Positions 11,540-23,100 of a stretch of DNA of 64,000 nt are shown here, piece after piece. The notes beneath the pieces are model-generated. The model saw only the letters and a list, made by a program, of their open reading frames with translations. It had not been told where the DNA came from and searched no databases. A program made the translations under genes and the position numbers. Every line of letters starts with the position of its first letter. Positions within the stretch are counted from its first letter, which is position 1. The DNA comes from Zea mays (Eukaryota > Streptophyta > Magnoliopsida > Poales > Poaceae): NCBI RefSeq assembly GCF_902167145.1, contig NC_050097.1, forward strand, positions 171,956,923-172,020,922, given 5' to 3'.

Positions 11540-14500
11540 CTATTGGATGTTCCAAGTGTTGCTGTAGACCTCGCCTTGATCGTTGGCCAGCTTGTATGTT
11601 CCGGGCTTCAAAATCTTGGCGATGATGAAGGGGCCTTCCCAGGGAGGAGTAAGCTTGTGGCGCCCTCGGGCGTCTTGTCGCAGCCGAATTACCAAGTCTC
11701 CCACTTGGAAGCCTCGGGGCCGAACCCTTCGGGCGTGGTAGCGTTGTAGAGACTGCTGATACCGTGCCGAGTGTAGTAAGGCCACGTCCCGAGCCTCTTC
11801 CAGCTGGTCCAATGAATCTTCTCGGCTGGTCCGGTTGCTTCGGTCGTTGTACGCCTTTGTCCTCGGGGAACCGTATTCTAAGTCCGTGGGTAAGATAGCC
11901 TCGACCCCATAGACTAGAAAGAACGGCGAGAAACCCGTGAACCGGCTCGGCGTCGTCCTCAGACTCCAGACCACCGAGGGTAGCTCTTTCATCCACCGCT
12001 TGCCAAACTTGTTGAGGTCGTTGTAGGTCCTCGGTTTTAGTCCCTGCAAAATCATACCGTTGGCACGCTCCACCTGCCCATTCGTCATGGGGTGAGCTAC
12101 GACGACCCAGTCCACACGGGTGTGGTGGTCCTTGCAGAAGTCCAGGAACTTCTTCTCAGTGAACTGTGTGCCATTGTCGGTGATGATGGAGTTCGGGACC
12201 CCAAAGCGATGGATGATGTTTGTGAAGAACGCCACTGCCTGCTCGGACCTGATGCTGGTTAAGGGTCGGACCTCGATCCACTTGGAGAATTTGTCGATGG
12301 CGACCAGCAGGTGCGAGAAGCCCCCGGGTGCCTTCTACAAGGGACCGACAAGGTCCAGACCCCACACGGCAAACGACCAGGTGATGGGTATTGTCTGCAG
12401 AGCCTGAGCGGGCAGGTGCGTCTGTCTCGCGTAGAATTGACACCCTTGGCAGGAGCGTACAATCCTAGTGGCGTCGGCCACCGCGGTCGTCCAGTAGAAA
12501 CCTTGTCGGAAGGCGTTCCCCACGAGGGCTTGAGGTGCTGCATGGTGACCGCAAGCCCCCGAGTGTATCTCTTGCAACAGCTCTTGCCCTTCGGCGACGG
12601 ATATGCATCGTTGGAGAATGCCCGAGGGGTTGCGGTGGTAGAGCTCCTTTTCATCACCCAGTAAAACGAACGACTTAGCACGCCGAGCCAGTCGCCGAGC
12701 TTCGACCTTGTCGAGGGGTAGCTCTCCTCGGAGGAGATATTCCAGGTACGGGGTCTGCCAGTTCGGGTTTGGCGTGACCCCATTCCGCTCTCCCTCGATG
12801 CGCAGGGCCTCACCCTCGGCGGCCAAGGGTACCTCGGGCTAGGTCGAGGTCTCGTCGGGCTCAGGCGCGTCGTCGAGTTTGACGGATGGTTGATGTATGT
12901 CCCTGCAGAAGACGTTCGGGGGAACCGTCGTCCGCCCCGAGGCTATTTTAGCCAGCTCATCCGCAGTCTCGTTGTACCGTCGAGCAACATGGTTGAGTTT
13001 CAGCCTGTGGAACTTATCCTCCAAGCGCCGAACTTCGTCGCAATAGGCCTCCATTTTTTGATCGCGACAGTGGGAGTTCTTCATGACTTGGTCGATGACG
13101 AGCTGCGAGTCGCCCTGAGCGTCGAGGCGCCGAACCGCTAGCTCGACGACGATGCGCAGCCCGTTAACCAAAGCCTCGTACTCGGCCATGTTGTTTGACG
13201 CCGGAAAATGGAGGCGAATCACGTAGCGCACATGTTTCCCGAGGGGTGAGATGAAGATAAAGCCAGCACCTGCTCCTGTTTTCATCAGCGACCCATCAAA
13301 GTACATGGTTCAAAGTTCGGCTTGGATTGGAGCTGTCGGCAATTGGGTGTCGACCCATTCAGCCAGGAAGTCCGCCAAGGCTTGAGATTTTATGGCCTTC
13401 CGAGGAGCGAATGAAATTGTTTCGCCCATGAGTTCCACTGCCCACTTTGCTATCCTACCTGAGGCCTCTCGGCACTGGATGATCTCCCCCAGGGGGAAGG
13501 ATGACACCACAGTCACCGGATGAGACTCGAAGTAGTGTCGCAATTTTCGCCGCGTCAGAATTACTACGTACAAGAAGCTTCTAGATTTGTGGGTAGCGGA
13601 TCTTGGTCTCGGATAGCACCTCGCTGATGAAGTAGACCGGCCTCTGGACGAGCAGTGCATGCCCTTCTTCTCGTCTCTCAACTACGATCGCGGCGCTGAC
13701 CACCTGAGTGGTTGCGGCTACGTAGATCAAGAGGGCTTCTCCCGCAGCGGGGGGCACCAAGATGGGCGCATTAGTAAGGAGTGCCTTTAAGTTTCTGAGG
13801 GCTTCCTCGGCCTCGGGGGTCCAAGTGAAGCGCTCGGCCTTCCTTAAGAGGCGGTACAAGGGTAATCCTTTCTCGCCGAGGCGCGAGATGAAGCGGCTCA
13901 GAGCCGCAAGGCATCCCATGACCCTTTGTACTCCTTTCAAATCTTTGATAGCCCCCATGTTGGTGATGGCCGCGATTTTCTCCGGGTTGGCCTCTATGCC
14001 CCGCTCGGAGACGATAAACCCCAGGAGCATGCCTCGGGGGACTCCGAAGACACACTTCTCGGGATTGAGTTTCACGCCTTTCGCTCTCAGACACTTGAAT
14101 GTTGTCTCAAGGTCAGAGAGGAGGTCGGAGGCTTTCCTGGTCTTGACAACGATGTCATCGACGTAAGCCTCGACCGTTCTGCCGATGTGCTCCCCGAACA
14201 CGTGGTTCATGCACCTTTGGTATGTTGCACCTGCATTCCTCAAGCCAAACGACATAGTAGTATAGAAATACATGCCAAAAGGTGTGATGAAAGAAGTCGC
14301 GAGCTGGTCGGACTCTTTCATCTTGATTTGGTGATAACCTGAATAGGCGTCGAGGAATGACAGGGTTTCGCACCCAGCAGTGGAGTCCACAATTTGATCG
14401 ATGCGAGGCAGAGGGTAGGGAACCTTCGATCATGCTTTGTTTAGACCAGTGTAGTCTACGCACATCCTCCATTTCCCACCTTTTTTCTTTACAAGCACAG

Positions 14501-15330
14501 GGTTAGCTAACCATTCGGGATGGAATACCTCTTTGATGAACCCTGCAACCATCAGCTTGTGGACCTCCTCGCCTATGGCCCTGCGCTTTTCTTCATCAAA
14601 ACAGCGCAGGTGCTGCTTCACGGGTCGAGCGCCGGCTCGGATATCCAGCGAGTGCTCGGCGACATCCCTCGGTATGCCGGGCATGTCCGAGGGACTCCAC
14701 GCAAAAGTTTCGGCGTTTGCGTGGAGAAAGTCGACGAGCACTGCTTCCTATTTGGGGTCGAGCTCGGAGCCGATCCGGACTTTCTTGTCAGCGTCATTGC
14801 TGGGGTCAAGAGGGACGGACTTAACCGCCTTGGCTGGTTTGAAGTTGCCGGCGTGGCGCTTCGCATCAGGCACCTCCTTGGAGAGGCACTCTAGGTCGGC
14901 GATGAGGGCCTCGGACTCGGCGAGGGCCTCAGCGTACTCCACGCACTCCACGTCGCATTCGTACGCGTGTCGGTACGTGGATCCGATGGTGATGACCCTG
15001 TTGGGGCCTGACATCTTGAGCTTGAGGTACGTGTAGTTGGGGACGGCCATGAACTTGGCGTAGCACGGTCTCCCCAGCACCGCGTGGTAGGTCCCTCGGA
15101 ACCCAACCACCTTGAATGTGAGGGTTTCCCTGTGGAAGTCGGAGGGAGTTCCGAAGCAGACAGGCAAATCAAGTTGCCCAAGGGGCAGGACGCGCTTACC
15201 GGGGACGATCCTGTGGAAGGGTGCTGCACTGGCCCGGATCGTGGACAGATCTATCCCCAAGAGCCCCAGGGTCTCGGCGTAGATGATGTTGAGGCTGCTG
15301 CCTCCATCCATGAGGACCTTGGTGAGCCTA
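11540..15330 (-). pseudogene. pol: Element E pol: protease, RT, RNase H, second RNase H, integrase
   Basis: Minus-strand pol in pieces. Protease: MDGGSSLN at about 15311. RT: WRMCVDY near 14470 and YVDDIVVK near 14168. First RNase H region: about 13700-13310. Second, archaeal-type RNase H: MYFDGS at 13306 to about 12900. Integrase: HHCC region near 12560-12440, then catalytic D (GLDLVGP), D (ITDNGTQF) and E (VERANG) at about 12351, 12178 and 12070. The C terminus ends at 11540. Breaks: stops at 14748, 14430, about 13585, 13310, 12839 and 12335, and a frameshift near 13585. Protease and RT are in one frame, and RNase H through integrase in another. It was once a single polyprotein; it is no longer expressible as one. 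Confidence 0.9.
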
Positions 15331-18029
15331 GCGTTGCCGATGACAGGATCGACAACGAGCGGGTACCTTCCTGGGCTTGGTACGCAGTCGGGGTTGGTCG
15401 CCTTGGTCGAAGGTGATGGGCTTGTCGGACCAGTCTATGTAGACTGGCGCCGCCACCTTCACCGAGCAGACTTCCCGGCGCTCCTGCTTGCGGTGCCGAG
15501 CCGAGGCGTTCGCCACTTGCCCACCATAGATCATGAAGCAGCCGTGGACCTCCGGGAACTCCTCTTCCTTGTCGCCCTCCCTCTTGTTGCCTTGGTCCCT
15601 GCCACCTTCCGCCGGGGGCTCGGCCTTATGGAAGTAGCGTCGTAGCATGACACATTCTTCAAGGGTGTGCTTGACGGGACCCTGGTGGTAGGAGCATGAC
15701 TCCTTGAGCATCTTGTCGAACAAGTTGGCCCCTCCGGGAGGCTTCCGTGGGTTCCTGTGCTCGGCAGCAGCGACGAGATCCGCGTCAGCGGCGTCGCGCT
15801 TTGCTTGCACCTTCTTCTTGGCCTTCTTTTTTGAGCCTTGCTGGACGGACGCCTCGGGGGCGTCTTTCTTCTGTCTTCCTTGAGGCTGCTTGTCCTTCCG
15901 GAAGATGGCTTCGACCGCCTCCTGACCAGAGGCGAACTTGGTGGCGATGTCCATCAATTCGCTCGCCTTGGTGGGAGTCTTGCGCCCTAGTTTGCTCACC
16001 AGGTCCCGGCACGTGGTACCAGCGAGGAATACCCGATGACGTCCGAGTCGGTGATGTTGGGCAGCTCGGTGCGCTGCTTTGAAAACCGTCGGATGTACTC
16101 TCGCAGGGATTCCCCTGGCTGCTGGCGGCAGCTTCGGAGATCCCAGGAGTTCCCAGGGCGCACGCACGTACCTTGGAAGTTTCCAGCGAAGGCCTTGACC
16201 AGGTCGTCCCAGTCGGAGATCTGCGCGGGAGGCAGATGCTCCAGCCAGGCCCGGGCAGCGTCAGAGAGGAACATGGGGAGGTTGCGGATGATGAGGTTGT
16301 CGTCGTCCGTCCCTCCTAGCTGGCATGCCAGCCGGTAGTCCGCAAGCCACAGCTCCGACCTTGTCTCCCCCGAGTACTTGGTGATGGTAGTCGGGGCCCG
16401 GAACCGAGCCAGGAACGACGCCCGTCGTATGGCCCGGCTGAAGGCTCGCGGACCTGGTGGTTCGGGCGAGGGACTCCGATCTTCCTCACTGTCGTAGCGT
16501 CCTCCGCGCTTGGGGTGGTAGCCTCGGCGCACCTTCTCTTCGAGGCAGGCTTGACGGTCGCAACGGTGGTGCTCTTTGCCGAGGCGATCCAGGGCTGCAG
16601 ACGTCCCATCCCGCATGCACTCGGTGCGGACCGAGGTCTCCCGCATGAGTCGGGAAGTCGTTGCGCGATGCTCCGAGGGGCACCCTTGCCTTCGGGAGGC
16701 AGAGCTCTCGGCTCGTCGGCCCGCTGTGTCTTCCAGGAGACCCTTGAGTTCGCCCTGGATACGCCGCCCCTCGGTGGTGGATGGCTCCGGCATTGCTCGG
16801 AGTAGTATTGCCGCTGCAGCTAGATTCCGGCCGACCCCGCTGGAGGCCGGGGGCAGCCTTGCCCTGGCATCGTCAACGATACGGCGTTGGATGTCCCGGG
16901 CCCGATGACACGCTTCTCCGGCGAGTGCTCGGCCTGCCCACCCCTGCTCGACGTTTTGCTGAAGTTGCACAAGTTGCCCTGCTTCCTCGTTGAGGTTGGC
17001 CTGCATCTCGCGGATTTGCTCGAGCTGTGTGTCCTGACCCCCCGCAGGGACTGGGACCACAGCTAGCTCCCGCGGGATGTCAACGCGAGAAGCAGGCCCA
17101 GGGGGATCGTCATCCTCCGGCATACCGAGGTGGTTGCCTTCGTCGCGATCCCCCAGATCGACGTGGAAACATTCGCGACTTGGGCCACAACCTTCGTCGT
17201 CAAGGCTGTGGCCACCGTCAGAGCAACCAGAGAGGCAGTAGTCACATGCGGACATGAAGTCTCGCATGGCACTGGGATCACGGATCCCGGAGAAATCCCA
17301 ACCGGAGTCGGGGTCGTCTTCTTCCTCGGAACCCGGGGGCCCTTAGGTTGAGACGGCCGTCAGTCGGTCCCAGGATGACCACATATGGTACCCCGGAAGG
17401 TTAGGATATGCCTTTACGAAGGCGCTCACCGAAGCGGGGTCGCTTGGTGGATCGAAGCTGAATCTAAAAGGGTCAGGGTAGAAAACGGATGGTACCTCTT
17501 GGTCGATGGACGGTGGTGAAGTCGCATCGGGGACGGAATGCACCGTCATCTCAGGTACGAGGCTAATGCCCAGCAAGTCCTTCGCGAGTGTGCTGGCGTC
17601 ATCAGTCCGCTTGGGGTTGGCACGTTGCGGGGAAACGACATTCGTCGTTGTCTCAGGTGCGTAGACAACGCCCGACATGTCCCCCGCTGGGGTGCCGGCG
17701 TCGTGGACTCGCTCGACAGCCGACGAGGTGTTGCCTCCTGCCTGGCCACGGTTGCCCCGTCTCCTCCTCCTGCGGCGAGGAGGGTGGCGGGGCAAACCCG
17801 GACGCTGCTCTTCCGCCACGGGGGGAAGACGTCGTCGAGTTCGCCGCCGCCGGGCGAGCTGACGACTGTCGTTGTTGTCATGCTGCAAAGGGAGGAGTAC
17901 CATGTTGTAGCTGCCGTCGCAGGACATGAACTCCAGACTCCCGAAGTGGAGCACCGTCTCGGGCTGAAGAGGTTGCTGAAGACTACCCATCTGGAACGCA
18001 ACGGGAAGGTGTTCGTTAACACGCAGCAT
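15331..18029 (-). pseudogene. gag: Element E gag, broken
   Basis: Gag starts about 20 bp after the PBS (MLRVNEHLPVAF at 18029). An Arg-rich stretch (about 17820-17730) and a proline/serine region follow. The conserved Tat gag core, containing WLEHLPPAQISDWDDL and ESLREYIRRFSKQ, lies at about 16260-16060. The C-terminal region has CSYHQGPVKHTLEEC and a basic KKKAKKK tract. Breaks: TAA at 17343-17345 and frame changes near 16010 and 15380. No CCHC knuckle is seen, as is common in this clade. The following protease lies in the next frame. Confidence 0.85.
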
Positions 18030-18031
18030 GC

Positions 18032-18050
18032 CCCTACCTGGTGCGCCAAC
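18032..18050 (-). promoter_or_regulatory. Element E primer-binding site
   Basis: Directly internal to the 5' LTR, the minus strand reads TTGGCGCACCAGGTAGGGG. This resembles the TGGCGC...CCAGGTAGG class used by Tat gypsy elements, such as element C at 39429. It fixes the element's orientation. Confidence 0.8.
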
Positions 18051-19327
18051 TGTCGGCGTTTCGGACCTAGGGGACCCTCAACCGAGCCGACCAGTGAATT
18101 TATCGCTGCGTGCCCCTGCCCAGATGGGTTGGCGCAAGATGGAACACAAGGGGGAATGTGGCTTGTATTATCTCGCACGGGGGGTGCTCGTAGTAGGGGT
18201 TACAAGCGTCGCGAGAGAGAGAGAGAGAGCCTGTTCGTTTGCTCATCCCCCACGCGACCCCCCACAGGAAGGCCCTAGACCTCCCTTTTATAGATGCAAG
18301 GAGAGGGTCCAGGTGTACAATGGGGGGTGCAGCTATGCGCTAATGTGTCTGGCAGAGAAGTGTCTGAGCCCTGTGTACATGCCAACGTGGCTGTCGGAGA
18401 AGTGCTTGAGCCCCGTGTACGCGATAATGTGGCCGTCGGAGAAGTGCCTGAGCCCTATAGAAGCACAGCTGGCGATGCGGCTGGGATCCTGCTGACGTCT
18501 CCTTGCTTCCGTAGGGGGCTGTGAACCACCGACGTCATGGACGCACGCGGGGAACCATCATTACCTGTTACCGGGGTGAGCCAGATGGGACGCCGGTCTT
18601 GTTCCCTCGTAGCTTGAGCTAGCTAGGGGTAGGGTAATGATGTATCCCATGTGGTGCGGTCGGTCCGAGCCCAAGGTCGGGCGAGGCGGAGACTTCTCCT
18701 GAGGCCGAGGTCGGGGTCGAGCGAGGACGCGATTCCTCCTGAGGCCGAGGCTGAGGCCGAGTCCTGGGGTCGGGTGAGGCGAAGACCTCCTCCCGAGGCC
18801 GAGGCCTAAGGTCGGGCGAGGCGGAGCTTCTTGTTGCGCCTGAGGCTGAACTCGGCTGTTGTCAGTCTTACCCCGGTGGTTGGCATAGCAGTCGGAGCGG
18901 GGTGAGCGGCGCTGTTTTCCTGTCAGATCGGTCAGTGAAAGGGCGAAGTGACTGCGGTCACTTCGACCTTGCCGACTGAGGCGCGCATGTCAGGATAAGG
19001 TGTCAGGCGATCCCCGCATTAAATGTGCATGCGATACGGTCGGTTGGTGAGGCGATTTGGCCAAGGTTGCTTCACAAAGAAGCCTGCCCAAGCTGGGCTT
19101 CGGGCGAGCCGAGGGTGCGCCCACTGCCTGAGGAGGCCCTCGGGCGAGGCGTGAATTCGTCTGGGACTACGGTTCCTGCCCGAGGCTGGGCTCGGGCGAG
19201 GTCGCGTCCCTTGGGTAGACGAAGCCTTGACTTAAACCACGCACATCGGTTTTTATGGTTCGTTCTGCGGGTGTTTACCAGCTGTGTTTAGGAGTGTTGG
19301 GCGTACCCCTAATTACGGTACCCGACA
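18051..19327 (-). repeat. Element E 5' LTR
   Basis: 1277 bp, TG...CA termini, ending CCGACA at 19327. The minus-strand TATA box CTATAAAAGGG is at 18283-18293. The GAGA run near 18211-18227 is 2 bp longer than in the other LTR. Confidence 0.92.
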
Positions 19328-19332
19328 ATATG

Positions 19333-19392
19333 TGTTGAGTATCTAATCACCAAAACATAATAGAAATGGTCCAAAGGCACATTTCCCTTTCA
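19333..19392 (-). repeat. Element A 3' LTR, outer 60 bp
   Basis: Continuation of the element A LTR after the ATATG duplication. The same sequence runs uninterrupted at 52755-52817, which confirms that 7851-19327 was inserted. Confidence 0.88.
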
Positions 19393-20183
19393 GTCTCCCC
19401 CTTTCTGGTGATTTATGCCAACACATCAAAAGTAACTTAAAATGCAACAACATTCTCAAATGTGAGCTAGAAAGTGCAACTTTATGTCAAATTGCAGACC
19501 AATTAATCTTACATATAATTTGGCATATTTGGATAACTTTTGCTACCACTTGGTTTGCTTTCGCAAAACAAATTCATTTTCCTATCTCTTTGTCAAAAAC
19601 ACTTGTTTTGGCAAATCAAGGTATCTTTTCAAGACCAGTTTTAATCAAATACCAAAAACTCTCCTTTTCCCATAATCGAATTTCTCCCCCATCAGAGAGT
19701 AGTTTTTGCAATAAAGTATTCTTTCATTAAAACTTTTGAAAATTTCACAAGTGGTAGCTGATCAAGTTGCTTTGGCCTTATTTTCCCCCCCATTGGCATT
19801 AAGCACCAAAACACTATTTGGCCTATTAACCCCATTGCCTCACCAAAAACATTCAAGCTAAAACCAAATGCAATGAGAAAACACAGTTAGGGACATGGAC
19901 CAAAATACATTGATACCAGAATGCAGTGGAAGCCTCTTATTTGTCCAAGTCCACCTTTTCCCCTTCAATCCATCTTTGAGACTATATCAAAATTACTCAA
20001 GCAAACATATTAGTCTCAAGGGGTTAAGTTGTAGTACATCCTCCCCCTAAACATGTGCATCTTTTGCATATGGACTTGTGAGGTCCGGGGATGACTTGTA
20101 CAACTTGAGTGTCAAAAATAAGTAAGGACAAAATTACTTAAAAGAACATGATCAAAGGCATAAAAACACATGTATGTTATAGA
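19393..20183 (-). other. Element A 3' non-coding region with repeated polypurine-like tracts
   Basis: No ORF between the end of pol and the 3' LTR. The polypurine tract proper lies at 19393-19410 (plus strand GTCTCCCCCTTTCTGG). Further C-runs on the plus strand occur near 19682, 19785 and 20040. The same arrangement is seen in element B. Confidence 0.6.
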
Positions 20184-23100
20184 TCAATCCATGTTCCGTG
20201 AATCTAAGACATTTAGCTCAATACGCAACCTACAAAACCTTTTCTCATCTAAAGGCTTGGTGAATATATCAGATAGCTGGTTCTCGATGCTAACGTGGCA
20301 AACACCGATATCTCCCCTTTGCTGGTGGTCTCTCAAAAAGTGATGCCGAATGTTGATGTGCTTAGTGCGGCTGTGTTCAACAGGATTACCAGCCAAGCAG
20401 ATTGCACTCTCATTATCACATAGGAGTGGGACTTTGGTTAGATTGTAGCCAAATTCCTGGAGGGTTTGCCTCATCCAAAGTAGTTGCGCGCAACACTGGC
20501 CTGCGACAACATACTCGGCCTCAGCGGTGGACATGGCAACATATGTTTGTTTCTTAGAGCTCCAAGACACCATGGACCTTCCCAGAAATTGACAAGTCAC
20601 TGATGTGCTCTTCCTATCAACCTTGCACCCGACATAGTCAGAATCTGAATATCCGATTAAGTCAAAGGTAGACCCCTTTGGATACTAGATCCCAAAGCAA
20701 GGCGTATGAACTAAATATCTAAGAATTCGCTTCACGGCCACAAGATGACATTCCTTGGGGTCGGATTGAAATCTAGCACACAAGCATACGCTAAGCATTA
20801 TATCCGATCTACTTGCACAAAGATAAAGTAAATAACCTATCATAGACCGGTATGCCTTTTGATCAATAGACTTACCTCCCTTGTCGAGGTCCAAGTGTCC
20901 GTCGTTTCCCATTGGCGTCTTAGCAGGATTTGCGTCCTTCATCTAAAACCTTTTGAGTAAGTCTTGGGTATACTTTGTTTGGGAGATGAAGGTTCCTTCA
21001 TTGATTTACTTCACTTGAAATCCAAGGAAGTAGTTTAGCTCGCCCATCATTGGCATTTCAAATTTCTGCATCATTACCCTGCTAAACTCTTCACAAGACT
21101 TTTAATTAGCAAAACCAAATATTATGTCATCGACATATATTTGGCATACAAACAAATCACCATTGCAAGTCTTAGTAAAAAGACTAGGATCAGCTTTCCC
21201 GACCTTAAAAGCATTAGAAATGAGAAAATCTCTACGACACTCATACCATGCTCTTGGAGCTTGCTTAAGTCCATAGAGCGCCTTAGAGAGCTTATACACA
21301 TGATCGGGATACCTGTCACCCTCGAAGCTAGGGGGTTGTTCCATGTACATCTTGTAACACATCAAATTTTTGATGGATTTTAGGAAAAGGTTATATAAAA
21401 ATTTAAATAATATTGTTTAGAAATAGGGGATTACATGGAAAGTGCCACCAATGAGTCATTCTTTCTCTAAATCTTATACCTCGAAATATTATCTGAAGGA
21501 TTACAAAAATTATTGCCTAAAATTGAGTTCATGGTTATCTATGAATAGATAATAAACACTTAATTTTTAATAAGGTTATTTTTTATTTTATTTCAAAAAG
21601 GGGTCTCTTGTTATCTCATTGTGACTTATTCTTTATTAGGTTAAATAGCATTTACCTAGAGAAAATAAAATCACATATATTTATACTTTGCATCATGTTG
21701 GGCTTTTTGATTGTGCGTTCTAAATAAGTTTAGTTCAGAACCTAATTTGAATTTGAAATCTAAAGAAAAAAACCAAATAAAGGAAAATTGAAATAGAAAC
21801 CAAAGCAAACTGCAAATTGAAAAAAACAGAAAAAGAACAAACCCTACGGTTGGGCCGAATTCACCCCTCCTCGGCCCAGTAGCTCTGCCCCCGCAGCCCA
21901 CTACACTTTCCTCGCTAGTAAGCGTGTGTCGCGCGTGCTCTCACTGCCGAGTGGGGCCCACATAAAGGCCGCTCGGAGTCATCATCGCGTGGTCTTGCCC
22001 CTGCCACTGCCATACGGGGCCCTGATGTCAGGCCGAACCCTCCTGCTCAGGCTTATCTCCTAGCTCTAGCCAAACAAACTCCTCTGGGGATCCGAGCGAG
22101 TCAATGCTTCCACAACCGTCGCCGTGCTTTTCTCCATTTCAATTGGTAGCGCTTTACCGTGGAGCCGCCTACTGGGATATATAAATCCCCGACCGCCCCC
22201 TTCTCCATCCTTCCATTGAGCCGAGCAATTTCCGCGTCGGGAGCTCCGGCGTCGGGAGGAAGGGAGTGTGTGTCGTGCCGTTGCGCTAGGGGCCAGGCCA
22301 CGAGTGCCTTCGTCATCGGGTTCTCCGGCCACCGCTGCTTGCGATAGAGAAGGATTGGCGGGTGTAATTGGTTGGAGCCGATAGAATTCCTCGCCGGGCA
22401 TCGACCCATGCTGCGAATCTGCTGTCCGCCGTGGGCACTCGTCTGTGGGTCATCTCTCGCTCTGGTAAGTCCTTTCTTAGATTCGCGGAGTCCGTAGCGT
22501 CGTGTAGCCAGCTTGGGTTAGGGAAGTACTGTGCCCAGGCATCGATTCGAGTTTCCCAGTGATTGCGCCGCTGGGCATGCGTGCGCCGTCGTTTTGGACC
22601 ACCAAGGTTGGGGGAGATGTGTTGGGGTCGTGTGTCCGTGGATCGACGGTGGTGATCGAGCGGTCGTAGTGTTTTGGCCGAACCAAGAAATAGTCATTGA
22701 TTCTCGATCCATGGGGTAGGATTGAAGGCTGGATATCGCTTCACCCTGATGGATTATGACCAAGGATCCTCGTGTGGACGGACCCGATGCAATCTTGTGC
22801 TAATGAAATTGGAACCGAAGATTCCCAATCGTGCGGTCATCATCTCCTACTGGTTCGGGCTTGTGCCAGATCTAATCTGGGTCGTAGCTTTTAAATCCAA
22901 CGACTCTCGTTCATCCATACCCCTTCGGCCTGAACGTTTGCTGATGATCCCCTCGACTTTATTATAATAAAACCCACTATCCCTCGATGGTTGGAGATTC
23001 CTACATCGAAGTCCCTGTGACCTTATATACACACCCCCCTAGGAGCTAAATTTTAATATAAAAGCTATATTAAATGACCTAAATCCTATTCTATCCATAA

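Larger units (their letters stand above)
7851..19327 (-). mobile_element. Element E: Tat-clade Ty3/gypsy retrotransposon, decayed
   Basis: An 11,477-bp minus-strand gypsy element inserted in the 3' LTR of element A. It is flanked by ATATG at 7846-7850 and 19328-19332. LTRs are 7851-9125 and 18051-19327, each TGTCGG...CCGACA as read on the plus strand. The primer-binding site (TTGGCGCACCAGGTAGGGG, minus strand at 18050-18032) and the polypurine tract (GAGGCTCGGGGGCTAC, 9126-9141) sit at the expected junctions. Domain order is gag, protease, RT, RNase H, a second archaeal-type RNase H, integrase; the second RNase H marks the Tat clade. The frames are broken at many places. A long 3' region holds tandem repeats and a remnant antisense ORF. 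Confidence 0.92.

Noticed and set aside
22066..22763. Host gene with TATA box and GC-rich 5' region
   Set aside because: The region lies inside a target-duplicated LTR, and its reading frames are short and unsupported.
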